A stretch of DNA of 64,000 nt from Erysipelotrichaceae bacterium (GCA_022772735.1 JALEZD010000020.1:1-64000); one strand, 5' to 3'. Positions 19,145-28,314 are shown, numbered from the stretch's first letter. Numbers and translations are program-made. The notes: generated from the letters alone by a model not told the origin.

Positions 19145-19912
19145 TTGAAATTGCTTGTTCAAGCAGATGATTTTGGTATTACAAAAGCTGTATCATTAGG
19201 GATATTACATGGTATAACAAATGGAATTGTAAAAAATACTGGATTATTTACAAATATGGATTGTAGTAAGGAATGCGTTGATTTAATAAGACCGTATATT
19301 GATGACATAGGGTTTGGTATTGATTTGAATTTATCTACTGGTTTTTCAGTTTTAAATCATGATTTAATTCCAACACTAACAAAAGAAAACAACCAATTTT
19401 ATTCTAGCAGTGAAAATAGAATGATGGATAATGAAGATAACAATTTTGACCATTTAAACTATGATGAAGTGTATCTTGAATTTAATGCACAAATAAAAAA
19501 GTTTATTGAATTGGTTGGTAAAAAACCCGATTACATACATAATCATGCTTATTTTACAAAAACTATTTTTGATGTGACAAAAAGATTATCATATGAATAT
19601 GAGATACCATGTTCAATTGATTTGGGAGAATTTAATATGGGATGGTATAGCCATTCAAAAGATTTAGAAAAACAATATAATGAAAACAATCTTAAAGAAT
19701 ATCTTTTAGAAGATAAAAACGAATATTTGAATAAAGAGATTGGCTTGTTAGTTACACATTGCGGATACATGGATGCAGACCTTTTAAAACTTTCTAGTTT
19801 TACAACTTGTAGAATTAAAGATTTGGAAGTTATTACAAGTTTAGAAATTAAAGAATGGATAATAAAAAATAATATAGAGTTGATTACTTATAAACAACTA
19901 AAGGAAAGATAA
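19145..19912 (+). CDS. ChbG/YdjC-family carbohydrate deacetylase
   Basis: A 255-residue member of the YdjC/ChbG family, metal-dependent deacetylases of chitooligosaccharides or related N-acetyl sugars. The metal-site pattern is visible as QADDFGIT near the N-terminus, with His in PDYIHNHAYF and VTHCGYMD. The best start is TTG 19145: AAAGGGTG lies seven bases upstream and the conserved KLLVQADDFG begins there. It follows the esterase closely; a joint role in removing acyl groups from sugars is an inference. Confidence 0.85.
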   Translation: MKLLVQADDFGITKAVSLGILHGITNGIVKNTGLFTNMDCSKECVDLIRPYIDDIGFGIDLNLSTGFSVLNHDLIPTLTKENNQFYSSSENRMMDNEDNNFDHLNYDEVYLEFNAQIKKFIELVGKKPDYIHNHAYFTKTIFDVTKRLSYEYEIPCSIDLGEFNMGWYSHSKDLEKQYNENNLKEYLLEDKNEYLNKEIGLLVTHCGYMDADLLKLSSFTTCRIKDLEVITSLEIKEWIIKNNIELITYKQLKER

Positions 19913-19931
19913 ATAAATTTTATCTTTTTTT
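19906..19931 (+). terminator. Terminator of the esterase/deacetylase pair
   Basis: AGATAAA and TTTATCT form a short stem followed by a run of Ts. The stem overlaps the stop codon. Confidence 0.7.
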
Positions 19932-19945
19932 ATGAATAATATCTC

Positions 19946-19974
19946 TTGTAAACGCATACAGGATAATATATAAT
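19946..19974 (+). promoter_or_regulatory. Promoter of the yhf-like operon
   Basis: TTGTAA (19946-19951) and TATAAT (19969-19974) are spaced by 17 bases. The palindromic operator begins at the next base. Confidence 0.85.
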
Positions 19975-20002
19975 CTAAATATACAAAATATTGTATATTT
20001 AG
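19975..20002. promoter_or_regulatory. Perfect 12-4-12 palindromic operator of the yhf-like operon
   Basis: CTAAATATACAA, a four-base spacer, and its exact complement TTGTATATTTAG. It directly abuts the -10 box and covers the expected transcription start, the position of a repressor site. The likely ligand is the YhfZ-type regulator encoded last in the operon; this is inference. Confidence 0.8.
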
Positions 20003-20015
20003 AAAGATAGGAATT

Positions 20016-20378
20016 ATGAAAGATAGATTAAAGATTTTATTTGAAAATAATGTAATTGATAAAGATGTATATGAAAAGTGTATAAATCTACATGAAGGGT
20101 ACATGAGTGAAAACAATCTTGTTAGCTATAATGCATATACAGTTTTTATGACTCATGTTGCAATGGCACTTAACAGAATAAAATCAAATAATATTGTAGG
20201 TGAATTAGATGATTTTATATTAAATGAAATAAAAAGTGATGAAGAATTTAATTTTGTGAAAAATGAAACATCAAAAATAAAAGCATTGCTTAATAGTGAT
20301 ATACCAGATTCGGAAATGCAATATTTCTGGTTACATTACTTAAATATATTAAGAGAAAGGAGGGAGAGTAATGATTAG
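20016..20378 (+). CDS. yhfY: YhfY-like stand-alone PRD-domain protein
   Basis: A 120-residue protein consisting of a single PTS-regulation domain: an N-terminal helix region, then MTHVAMALNRIK with the histidine that is phosphorylated in PRDs, and a second region MQYFWLHYLNIL. It has no DNA- or RNA-binding domain. E. coli YhfY is the same type of protein in the yhf operon. It is the first gene after the palindromic operator and overlaps yhfU by eight bases. It may sense PTS phosphorylation state and act on another operon product; no function has been established for the family. Confidence 0.8.
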   Translation: MKDRLKILFENNVIDKDVYEKCINLHEGYMSENNLVSYNAYTVFMTHVAMALNRIKSNNIVGELDDFILNEIKSDEEFNFVKNETSKIKALLNSDIPDSEMQYFWLHYLNILRERRESND

Positions 20379-20733
20379 AATTGTTGTAGGTGGGCAAATA
20401 GACAAGCAAGAGATTGCAAAAGATATTCTAAATTTGGCTAAGGATAAAGTAAGTGTAGATATTAAGTCAGATTTAGATGCAGCAATGGCAATGAAAAATA
20501 ATCAATATGATTATTACATTGGAGCTTGTAATACTGGTGGAGGTGGTGCTCTAGCAATGGCTATTGCATTATTAGGAAATGATTTGTGTTCTACAGTTTC
20601 AATGCCTGGAAACATCAAAGATGAAAGTTTTATTAAGTCAGAGTTTGAAAAAGGAAAAAAAGCATTTGGATTTACTGCTCAACATAGAGAGAAGGTACTT
20701 CCAACAATTATTAATGAAATTTTAAATAAATAA
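20371..20733 (+). CDS. yhfU: YhfU-like DUF2620 protein
   Basis: A 120-residue member of DUF2620. It opens MIRIVVGGQIDK, with a central glycine-rich loop GACNTGGGGALAMAIALLG, a feature of the family. Its size equals E. coli YhfU. No catalytic role is known; the small alpha/beta fold with a phosphate-binding-like glycine loop resembles a PTS IIB or nucleotide-binding module, which is inference. The start lies within the end of yhfY, and yhfT follows after ten bases. Confidence 0.82.
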   Translation: MIRIVVGGQIDKQEIAKDILNLAKDKVSVDIKSDLDAAMAMKNNQYDYYIGACNTGGGGALAMAIALLGNDLCSTVSMPGNIKDESFIKSEFEKGKKAFGFTAQHREKVLPTIINEILNK

Positions 20734-20743
20734 GGAGATAAAT

Positions 20744-22033
20744 ATGTTAAATTATATCGTTATTATGTTAATTGGGGCGTTAGCATCAGTTTTAGCAAAT
20801 AAAGGTATTGCGGTATTTAATGATGGATTTAGACCGCTTGTACCTCAATTTTTAGAAGGTAAAATGTCAAGAAAAGAACTTGCTGCAACAAGTTTTGCGA
20901 TTAGCTTTGGTTTGGTAATTGGATTTGGTATACCACAATCAATTGGAGCAACAATCATTTTAATTCACTCAATTTTATTGGCTACAGACATTATTGGTAC
21001 AATATTCAATGATGATTTAGTAGGTAATATTCTAGCTGCAGTTGTAGGTGCTGGATACGGGTTATTATTACTTGTAGGATTAGAAACAATTGTAAATTTA
21101 TTTGCAATGTTACCATTTAACTTCCTTGGTAATTTGAATTCAATAAGTGCACCAGTTGTTGCATCATTTGCAGTTTTCCCGGCAGTTGCAGTTGCTATGC
21201 AACATGGATTTAATAAAGGTGCAATTACAGGGGTTATTACATTTGTAGTATGGTTTTTAACTAAAAAATTTGGTGTATTTGCATTAAATGATGCGAAAAT
21301 TGCATTAAATGCAGAAGGTATTGCTATGCTTGTTGGAACAATTGCAATGCTATATTTTGCATCTAAACAAAAATCAGACTCATCTTCAAATGCAAGTTTA
21401 GCAAGTGTTTTTGCGGATAAGGTAAAACGTATTCAAAACAATATAGTTTATATTGCAATAATGGGTGGTTTATTAGCTGCAGGTGTTAGTTTATTGATAG
21501 TTGCAGGAGACCCAACATCATTAGCATTATTAAAAGAAGGACAATTTTCTTCAGCAGCAATTGCAGCATTTGCAAGAGCAATTGGTTTTATTCCATTAGT
21601 ATTTACAACTGCAATTGTTACAGGGGTTTATGGTCCTGCAGGTGCAACATTTGTTTTTGTAGCGGGTATAGTTTTACATGGTAATCCATTTGTGGCATTT
21701 ATTGTTGGGGCAGTATTAATAACATTAGAAGTATTATTAATTAATGTTTTTGCAAAAACAATGGATAAATTCCCTGGTGTTCGTGATATGGGTGAACATA
21801 TTAGAACATCAATGAGTAAAGTATTAGAATTAGCTTTATTAGTAGGTAGTGTGACTGCTGCTTATGCAATGGCTGCAAACGCAGGTACATTGTTTGTTAT
21901 AGGTGCATACTTATTAAATAGACAGGCTAAGAAACCTATTGTTGATTTAGCTGTTGGACCAGTTGCGGTAATTGCATTAGGAATCATCTTAAATATATTC
22001 TTATTATTAGGAATTTGGACTTTACCAGTTTAA
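20744..22033 (+). CDS. yhfT: YhfT-like polytopic transporter
   Basis: A 429-residue inner-membrane protein with about ten to twelve hydrophobic spans and alanine/glycine-rich helices. Conserved features of the YhfT family are FRPLVPQFLEGKMSRKELAATSFA near the N-terminus and GIPQSIGATIILIH. E. coli YhfT is a predicted transporter of unknown substrate. It sits between yhfU and the amidase-like gene with a one-base gap on the downstream side, so expression is coupled. It is the only transporter in the operon and probably imports the substrate of the pathway. Confidence 0.85.
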   Translation: MLNYIVIMLIGALASVLANKGIAVFNDGFRPLVPQFLEGKMSRKELAATSFAISFGLVIGFGIPQSIGATIILIHSILLATDIIGTIFNDDLVGNILAAVVGAGYGLLLLVGLETIVNLFAMLPFNFLGNLNSISAPVVASFAVFPAVAVAMQHGFNKGAITGVITFVVWFLTKKFGVFALNDAKIALNAEGIAMLVGTIAMLYFASKQKSDSSSNASLASVFADKVKRIQNNIVYIAIMGGLLAAGVSLLIVAGDPTSLALLKEGQFSSAAIAAFARAIGFIPLVFTTAIVTGVYGPAGATFVFVAGIVLHGNPFVAFIVGAVLITLEVLLINVFAKTMDKFPGVRDMGEHIRTSMSKVLELALLVGSVTAAYAMAANAGTLFVIGAYLLNRQAKKPIVDLAVGPVAVIALGIILNIFLLLGIWTLPV

Positions 22034-22034
22034 T

Positions 22035-23048
22035 ATGAAAAACAAGTTATCAGATTATGCATTTAAAACATTTCTTGCTTTAAAAAGTGAATCTGTAAAA
22101 GATGTTAAATTTGATTGTATTGAAAAAATTGAAAATTGTGTTTTACAAAATAAAACAGGATATTACATCGGTATAAAAGATACCGATGTAATTCCTTCAT
22201 CTATAGTTGAAACATTAGAAAAGTTTAATTTTTTTCACCATACAGTTGATAAAGCAAGTTTAAAAGGAAGAGCAATTGATTTGAGTTTAAAAAATCCTAT
22301 AACAGGAAGATATATGACTGGTTCAAGCAGTGGAAGTGCAATAAATGTTTTTTTAAATATAAATGATTTAGCAATAGCAACAGATGGAGGAGGCTCTGTA
22401 TTAGCTCCTGCATTATCTTTGAATCTTTACGCAATTATATCACCACTTATTTTGCAACAAGAATTGCGCAAACATTCAAAAAAATCGACTGATAATATAA
22501 CATTTACACCAAGTATAGGAATTATCAGTAAAGATATAGATACAATAAAAAGTTGTTTTGATGTTTTTATTAGAAATAATAACAATATTAAAGAATTAGA
22601 AATTAATGTCGCAAAATGTTTTGTTGAAGAATTGAATAGTATATTTAATTTTCCATTTGCATACAAAGAAATAAATACTTTTGAATATGATGGTGTAGAT
22701 AGAAATAAGATGATAAAAGAGTTACAAGATTTTGATTTTGAAAATAAAGTTTTAATTACATATGAAGGACCAATTGATTTATATGAATATGGTGATAGTA
22801 TTATAGGTCACTATGATTGTTATAGAAAAAAAGATCAATTAAAAGGAAGTAAATATTATTTGAAAGTTATTAATATGGCTAATTTGAGTGCAATTTGCAT
22901 TCCATCTACACATCTTAGCAAAGGAATATTAATTATTTGTAAAAGTGATATTAATTATATAAATTTTGCGTTTAAAATTGCAAAAATGATTGAAGTTAAA
23001 TTTTCTAAATTACAAGAAAGTTATTTTAATCCTAAGAATTTATTGTAG
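22035..23048 (+). CDS. Shortened amidase-signature-family protein in the yhf-like operon
   Basis: A 337-residue protein with the Ser-Ser-Lys triad pattern of amidase-signature hydrolases: Lys48 in YIGIKDTD, cis-Ser98 in TGSSSGSA and nucleophile Ser121 in ATDGGGSVLAPA. Usual members have 450-500 residues and about 75 residues between Lys and cis-Ser; here that distance is 50, so loops and C-terminal parts are missing. It has no counterpart in the E. coli yhf operon. It begins one base after yhfT and ends eight bases before the php-like gene. An amide or ester substrate of the pathway is plausible but unproven. Confidence 0.65.
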   Translation: MKNKLSDYAFKTFLALKSESVKDVKFDCIEKIENCVLQNKTGYYIGIKDTDVIPSSIVETLEKFNFFHHTVDKASLKGRAIDLSLKNPITGRYMTGSSSGSAINVFLNINDLAIATDGGGSVLAPALSLNLYAIISPLILQQELRKHSKKSTDNITFTPSIGIISKDIDTIKSCFDVFIRNNNNIKELEINVAKCFVEELNSIFNFPFAYKEINTFEYDGVDRNKMIKELQDFDFENKVLITYEGPIDLYEYGDSIIGHYDCYRKKDQLKGSKYYLKVINMANLSAICIPSTHLSKGILIICKSDINYINFAFKIAKMIEVKFSKLQESYFNPKNLL

Positions 23049-23056
23049 GAGGTATT

Positions 23057-23947
23057 ATGAATAAAATTTTAAAAGAGGGTATTACATTAATACATGAACA
23101 TACAACTATTGATTTATCAAAAGTTAAAAATAATGATGATTGTAATTTGAATTGTATGAATGAAACAATTGAAGAATTTAAAGAGTTATATAAATTAGGA
23201 GTTAGAAATATTATAGATGTCACTGCAAAAGGTATGGGTAGAAACCTAGAATATGTTGATAAAGTTTCTAAAGAGTCAAATATAAATATTGTGTGTTCAA
23301 CAGGGTATTATAAAGAACCTTTTTTACCTCAAGAAGTTTATGAAAATGATATTGAAACTTTGAGTGAAATAATGGTTAAAGAGCTTTTGATTGGTATGGA
23401 AAATACAAATAAAAAAGCTGGGTTAATTGGTGAAATTGGAACAAGTAATAACGCATTTAATGAAGATGAAATAAAGGTGTTTAAAGCCTCAATTATTGCA
23501 CAAAAGAAGGTTGGTTGTGTTATATCTACTCATACAACTTTAAGCACAATGGCTATTGAACAGGCAAATTTTTTTATAGAAAATAATGTTAATCCAAATA
23601 AGGTTATTATTGGACATCAAGATTTAAAAGGAGATTTTGATCAGATTACAAAACTAATAGATTTAGGATTTTATGTGGGATTTGATACTATAGGTAAAAA
23701 TAATTATTTTTTAGATGAGGAAAGAGCAAATTTAATCTATAAATTACAAGAAACAAATAGGATTGATAAAGTTTGTTTGTCACTAGATATTACTAGAAAA
23801 TCTAATATGAAATATAAAGGTGGAATTGGTTATAGTTATCTATTTACAGATTTTATTCCTTTATTAAAAAAACATGGAGTTAGTGATGAATCAATAAATT
23901 TAATGCTTATTGAAAATCCTAAGAGGTTGTTTGGGGAGGCTTTATGA
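23057..23947 (+). CDS. php: Phosphotriesterase homology protein (Php/YhfV-like)
   Basis: A 296-residue TIM-barrel amidohydrolase of the phosphotriesterase/lactonase group. Metal ligands are visible as HEH in TLIHEHTTID, the bridging Glu in LIGEIGTS (Glu rather than carbamylated Lys, as in Php), His in ISTHTTLS, His in IIGHQDLK and Asp in LSLDITRKS. E. coli Php lies in the yhf operon and its true substrate is not known; lactone or ester hydrolysis fits the fold. It overlaps yhfS by four bases. Confidence 0.87.
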   Translation: MNKILKEGITLIHEHTTIDLSKVKNNDDCNLNCMNETIEEFKELYKLGVRNIIDVTAKGMGRNLEYVDKVSKESNINIVCSTGYYKEPFLPQEVYENDIETLSEIMVKELLIGMENTNKKAGLIGEIGTSNNAFNEDEIKVFKASIIAQKKVGCVISTHTTLSTMAIEQANFFIENNVNPNKVIIGHQDLKGDFDQITKLIDLGFYVGFDTIGKNNYFLDEERANLIYKLQETNRIDKVCLSLDITRKSNMKYKGGIGYSYLFTDFIPLLKKHGVSDESINLMLIENPKRLFGEAL

Positions 23948-25035
23948 AAACATATCCATTAGAAAGTTTAACTATTGAAGAAGCGACAAAAGTTCAATTT
24001 AGATTGGTTGATGAAATAACAAAAGAATTTAATGGTAAAGATATATTAACAATGGGTGATTTGGGTGTTGCAAGTTCAAATAATATGCCATTAACAACTT
24101 TTAAAGTTGAAAAAGTTATTTCGAAATTTTTTAATCAAGAATCAGCAAGTTTAGTACGTGGTGCAGGAACAGGGGCGATTTTTCAGGCTCTATCTGCATC
24201 AATGAAAAGTAATGATAAAATTTTAGTACATACTTCTGAAATATATGAAACTACAAAGGTTTCATTTAAACAGTTAAATCTACAAGTGATACAGTGTGAT
24301 TTTAACAATCTTGATGAAATTATTGACACATTAGCTAAATACGATATAAAAGGTGCACTTATACAATATAGCAGGCAGTCAATAAATGATTCATATGATA
24401 TTAAAGAAGTAATAAAAACTATAAAAAGTGTAAAAGATATACCAATTATTATTGATGATAATTATACAACATTAAAAGTTAAAAAAATTGGTGTAGAACT
24501 TGGAGCTGATTTGAGTTGTTTTTCTTCTTTTAAACTTTTAGGTCCTCAAGGTGTTGGAGTAATTGTAGGTAAGAAAAAATATTTAGATACAATAAAAACA
24601 TTCCACTACTCAGGAGGAAGTCAAGTACAAGGTTTTGAAGCAATGGAAGTATTAAGAGGTATGGTTTATGCGCCTGTAGCTCTTGCAATACAAGCCACTC
24701 AGTTAGATGAAATTGTTAAAAGATTAAATGAAAAAGAAATAGATTTTGTTGAAGAAGCAGTGATTGCTAATGCTCAATCAAAAGTTGTACTTGTTAAGTT
24801 AAGTAAACCAATTGCTAAAGACGTATTGAAACATACAGTAGAGCTTGGTGGTGCTGCACATCCAATTGGAGCTGAAAGCAAATTTGAAATATCTCCTATG
24901 TTTTATAGATTATCAAAAACAATGAGAGATGAAAATATTGAGTATGAAAACCAATGGATTAGAATAAATCCAATGCGTTCATCAGCATCAACCGTAATTA
25001 GAATTTTAAAAGAAGCTATAGAGAAGGTGAAATAA
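23944..25035 (+). CDS. yhfS: YhfS-like PLP-dependent enzyme (fold type I)
   Basis: A 363-residue aminotransferase-fold protein. The PLP lysine is in CFSSFKLLGPQGVGV, with the aspartate pair in IIIDDNYTT and a glycine-rich segment VRGAGTGAIFQAL that would bind the phosphate. It resembles cystathionine-lyase/selenocysteine-synthase-type proteins and E. coli YhfS, for which no reaction has been shown. It starts inside the php stop codon and its own stop shares a base with the yhfX start, so the cluster is tightly coupled. Confidence 0.85.
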   Translation: MKTYPLESLTIEEATKVQFRLVDEITKEFNGKDILTMGDLGVASSNNMPLTTFKVEKVISKFFNQESASLVRGAGTGAIFQALSASMKSNDKILVHTSEIYETTKVSFKQLNLQVIQCDFNNLDEIIDTLAKYDIKGALIQYSRQSINDSYDIKEVIKTIKSVKDIPIIIDDNYTTLKVKKIGVELGADLSCFSSFKLLGPQGVGVIVGKKKYLDTIKTFHYSGGSQVQGFEAMEVLRGMVYAPVALAIQATQLDEIVKRLNEKEIDFVEEAVIANAQSKVVLVKLSKPIAKDVLKHTVELGGAAHPIGAESKFEISPMFYRLSKTMRDENIEYENQWIRINPMRSSASTVIRILKEAIEKVK

Positions 25036-26189
25036 TGTTTTTAAATAAGACAATAGAAAATAATAAAAAACTTATAGATTTTTGTATTGAAATGCATAAA
25101 AACAAAAAAATTGCACCAGATACCTATGTTATTGATGTTGATGTTTTTATTGAAAATGCAAAAAAAATACTTGAAAAAGCAAAGCATAATGGTGTTGGAT
25201 TATTTTTTATGCTTAAACAAGTTGGAAGAAATCCATACCTAGCCAAAAAGTTGATTGAAATAGGTTATGAGGGTTGTGTTGCGGTTGATTTTAATGAAGC
25301 AAAAGTTATGATTGATAATAACATTCCTTTAGGGAATGTAGGACATCTTGTGCAAATTCCATCAATATATATGGAAGAAATTGTAAAATATGGTAGTAAA
25401 GTTTTTACAGTTTTTTCATTTGAAAAATTACAAGAAATAAATTTATATAGTGAAAAATATAATAAAATATCTGAAATAATTATTAAAATTTATGATGAAA
25501 ATGATAAATTATACCCTTCACAAGAAGGTGGAATAAAGTTAAAAGATTTAAAAGAGTTTTGTGCAAAATCAAAATCTTTAAAAAATATAAAAATAGTAGG
25601 TATAACATCATTTCCTACACTTTTATTTGATGAAAATAAAAATAATATTGAAAAAACAAATAATTTTTATACTGTTTTAAAAGGTAAGGAAATTTTAAAG
25701 GAATGCGGAATAGATGTTAAACATGTAAATTTACCTTCTTCAACGTGTTATTCAACATTAGATTATCTTAGTGAGGTTGAATATGCATATGGAGAACCTG
25801 GTCATGGTTTATCCGCAACAACACCACTTCATGCATGTATGAATTTAGAAGAAAAACAGTGCGTAGTTTATTTAAGTGAAATATCACATGTTTTTAATGA
25901 AAAAAGTTATTTTTATGGTGGAGGATATTATAGAAGAGGGAATTTATATAATGCATTAGTTTCACATTCACATGATGAAGTTGTTAGTGTTGATGAATTA
26001 AATTGTTCAAGTATTGATTATTATTTATGTTTAAATAAACCTTTACCTATAAATTCTACAGTAATTTGTGCTTTTAGATTTCAAATATTTGTTACAAGGA
26101 GTAAAGTGTGTTTAATTGAAGGGTTAAGCGATAATAAACCAAGAATATGTGGTATTTATGATAGTTTGGGGAAGGTGAGTTATGAATAG
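25035..26189 (+). CDS. yhfX: YhfX-like alanine-racemase-fold PLP protein
   Basis: A 384-residue protein with an N-terminal alanine-racemase-type barrel beginning DTYVIDVDVFIENAKKIL and the PLP lysine in FFMLKQVGRNPYLAKKL. A C-terminal beta domain includes GEPGHGLSATTPLH. It resembles E. coli YhfX, a predicted amino acid racemase or epimerase. A fold type III PLP enzyme next to a fold type I enzyme suggests a pathway for an amino acid or amino sugar of unusual stereochemistry. It overlaps yhfW by eight bases. Confidence 0.85.
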   Translation: MFLNKTIENNKKLIDFCIEMHKNKKIAPDTYVIDVDVFIENAKKILEKAKHNGVGLFFMLKQVGRNPYLAKKLIEIGYEGCVAVDFNEAKVMIDNNIPLGNVGHLVQIPSIYMEEIVKYGSKVFTVFSFEKLQEINLYSEKYNKISEIIIKIYDENDKLYPSQEGGIKLKDLKEFCAKSKSLKNIKIVGITSFPTLLFDENKNNIEKTNNFYTVLKGKEILKECGIDVKHVNLPSSTCYSTLDYLSEVEYAYGEPGHGLSATTPLHACMNLEEKQCVVYLSEISHVFNEKSYFYGGGYYRRGNLYNALVSHSHDEVVSVDELNCSSIDYYLCLNKPLPINSTVICAFRFQIFVTRSKVCLIEGLSDNKPRICGIYDSLGKVSYE

Positions 26190-27396
26190 ATTTATTGTAG
26201 TTGTGATTGATAGTTTTGGAATAGGTGCAATGGAAGATGTTAGTGAAGTTAGACCACAAGATTTAGGTAGTAACACTGCTTTGCATTTAATAAATCAGCA
26301 CGATAAATTTCCTTTGAATATACCTACCTTACTAAGACTTGGATTAATGAATTCATTAGGTGTTGAAAAGGATAATTTCAAAAAGAGTGAAAATGCAGTT
26401 TATGGTAAAAGTGATTTAAAACACTTTGGGGCAGATTCCTATTTTGGACATCAAGAAATTGCTGGGAGTGATTTGATTAAACCTATATTTCATGACTTAA
26501 AATCATTTATTGATGAAATAGAAAAAAAACTTATAGACAATGAATTTTTTGTTGAAAGAATAAAAAGAGATAATCTTGAATTATTAAAAGTTAATAATGT
26601 TATATGTATTGGTGATAATATGGAAACTGATCTTGGGCAAGCAATTAATGTGGTTGGAGCCTTAGATTATTGTGGTATGCCAATGATTAGAAAAGTTGGT
26701 GATATTGTACGAAGTATTGTAAAAGTGCCAAGAGTTATTGCATTTGGTGGTTCAAATGTAACTATTGCTGATATTGAAAATGCAATAATAACCAAAAAAG
26801 GTCAATATATAGGAGTAGATGCACCTAAATCGGGAGTTTACAAGAATAATTACCATGTTGCACATATTGGATATGGTGTTGATGTAAATAAACAAGTTCC
26901 ACTTGCGTTGAGTAAGATTGGGGTAAAAAACTATTTTTATGGAAAGACTGCAAATATCGTGTATAATCCAAATGGAGAAAACTATGATATAGTAGATACC
27001 GCAGAAACATTTAAGTTATTATTGAATGATTTAGAAAAAAATAATGAAGGATTTTATTTTTTAAATGTTCAAGAGAGTGATTTGGCAGGACATAGTCAAG
27101 ATAGTAAAAAATATATAGATGTGTTAAATGTATCAGATTATTATTTAAATGAAATTTGTAATAAGTTGAATGGAAATGATATACTTCTAGTAATGGCAGA
27201 CCATGGAAATGATCCAACTATTGGTCATTCAAGACATACAAGAGAAATTGTTCCTATTTTGATAGATTATTGTGGTGAAAAAACTTTGAGAAATATTGGT
27301 CATTTAAAAACTATGGCTGATGTTGGACAAACTGTTGCAGACTATTTTAAAACAAAAATTGAATTTGGAGAATCATTTTTAAATAGAATTAGGTAG
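26182..27396 (+). CDS. yhfW: YhfW-like phosphomutase (alkaline-phosphatase superfamily)
   Basis: A 404-residue metalloenzyme related to phosphopentomutase. The first metal site is VVIDSFGIGAM. The second cluster is VMADHGNDPTIGHSRHTREIVP, with the Asp, His and His expected for the two manganese ions. The phosphoacceptor residue should be the Thr in GSNTALHL. E. coli YhfW is a predicted mutase of unknown substrate. Its presence implies that the pathway passes through a phosphorylated sugar or sugar-acid. Eight bases separate it from the regulator gene. Confidence 0.85.
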   Translation: MNRFIVVVIDSFGIGAMEDVSEVRPQDLGSNTALHLINQHDKFPLNIPTLLRLGLMNSLGVEKDNFKKSENAVYGKSDLKHFGADSYFGHQEIAGSDLIKPIFHDLKSFIDEIEKKLIDNEFFVERIKRDNLELLKVNNVICIGDNMETDLGQAINVVGALDYCGMPMIRKVGDIVRSIVKVPRVIAFGGSNVTIADIENAIITKKGQYIGVDAPKSGVYKNNYHVAHIGYGVDVNKQVPLALSKIGVKNYFYGKTANIVYNPNGENYDIVDTAETFKLLLNDLEKNNEGFYFLNVQESDLAGHSQDSKKYIDVLNVSDYYLNEICNKLNGNDILLVMADHGNDPTIGHSRHTREIVPILIDYCGEKTLRNIGHLKTMADVGQTVADYFKTKIEFGESFLNRIR

Positions 27397-27404
27397 TATA
27401 AATT

Positions 27405-28313
27405 ATGGATACACTTCAATCAAAAACATTTGTGGTTATACAAAACTTGTCTCGATATTTTATATCTTTAGATATAAATTCTCGAATTTTAAGTGTATCC
27501 GATTTTTCAAAAAATATTGATGTTGCTCAAGGTACAGTTCAAAATGCCTTGAAATTTTTAAAGGATGAAAATGCGATTGAACTGATTTCTAGAGGTGTTT
27601 TAGGAACTTTTTTAATAAAAAAAGATATAAAGAAACTATTAAGATATGCAGATATCACATTTATCGTAGGAGTAATGCCTTTACCATATTCAAAACTTTA
27701 TGAGGGGTTAAGCACAGGTATATTAGACAGTTTTTCTAGTGCATTAGATGTTCCAGTCAATATGGCATACATGAGAGGTGCTTTAAAAAGAATTGAAATG
27801 GTTAGTTTAAATAGATATGATTTTGCGATTGTATCAAAATATGCAGCCTTAAAGTATATGAAGGAAAATCCTAATGTTATTGATATTGCGTTGGAATTTC
27901 CACAAAAATCTTTTTTAAAAGGTCACAGTATAATTTTTAGTGATTCTAAAAGTAAGCAGATTGTTGATGGGATGAAGGTTGCGATGGACTATGATTCAAT
28001 TGATCAGATGGAGCTTACAAAAAAGGTTTGTAAAAATATTAATGTTGAATATGTTCCTACAAATTATTCTAGTATTTCCATAAAATTAAAAAATAAAGAA
28101 GTTGATGTAGCTATATATAATAGTGATGAAGTAAGTGATAACTTAAATTCAATTGAAATTAACTTAGATAACATGGATAATACTGTTGCAGTAATAGTAA
28201 CAAGTAAAAATAGAAATGAAATAAAAAATTTAATTTCTGATTCAATAAACATAAGTGAGGTTATAAAAACTCAAGCAGATATATGCAGTGGCAGAAGAAC
28301 TCCACAATATTAA
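27405..28313 (+). CDS. yhfZ: YhfZ-like transcriptional regulator
   Basis: A 302-residue regulator with an N-terminal winged helix (about 1-70, with RILSVSDFSKNIDVAQGTVQNALKFLKDENAIEL) and a C-terminal YhfZ domain resembling a periplasmic-binding-protein fold (from about 82, FIVGVMPLPYSKLYEG). It ends with the SGRRTPQY segment. In E. coli, yhfZ is also part of the yhf operon. It is the obvious candidate to bind the 12-4-12 palindrome at 19975-20002 and would then control its own synthesis. The effector is unknown. Confidence 0.83.
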   Translation: MDTLQSKTFVVIQNLSRYFISLDINSRILSVSDFSKNIDVAQGTVQNALKFLKDENAIELISRGVLGTFLIKKDIKKLLRYADITFIVGVMPLPYSKLYEGLSTGILDSFSSALDVPVNMAYMRGALKRIEMVSLNRYDFAIVSKYAALKYMKENPNVIDIALEFPQKSFLKGHSIIFSDSKSKQIVDGMKVAMDYDSIDQMELTKKVCKNINVEYVPTNYSSISIKLKNKEVDVAIYNSDEVSDNLNSIEINLDNMDNTVAVIVTSKNRNEIKNLISDSINISEVIKTQADICSGRRTPQY

Positions 28314-28314
28314 C

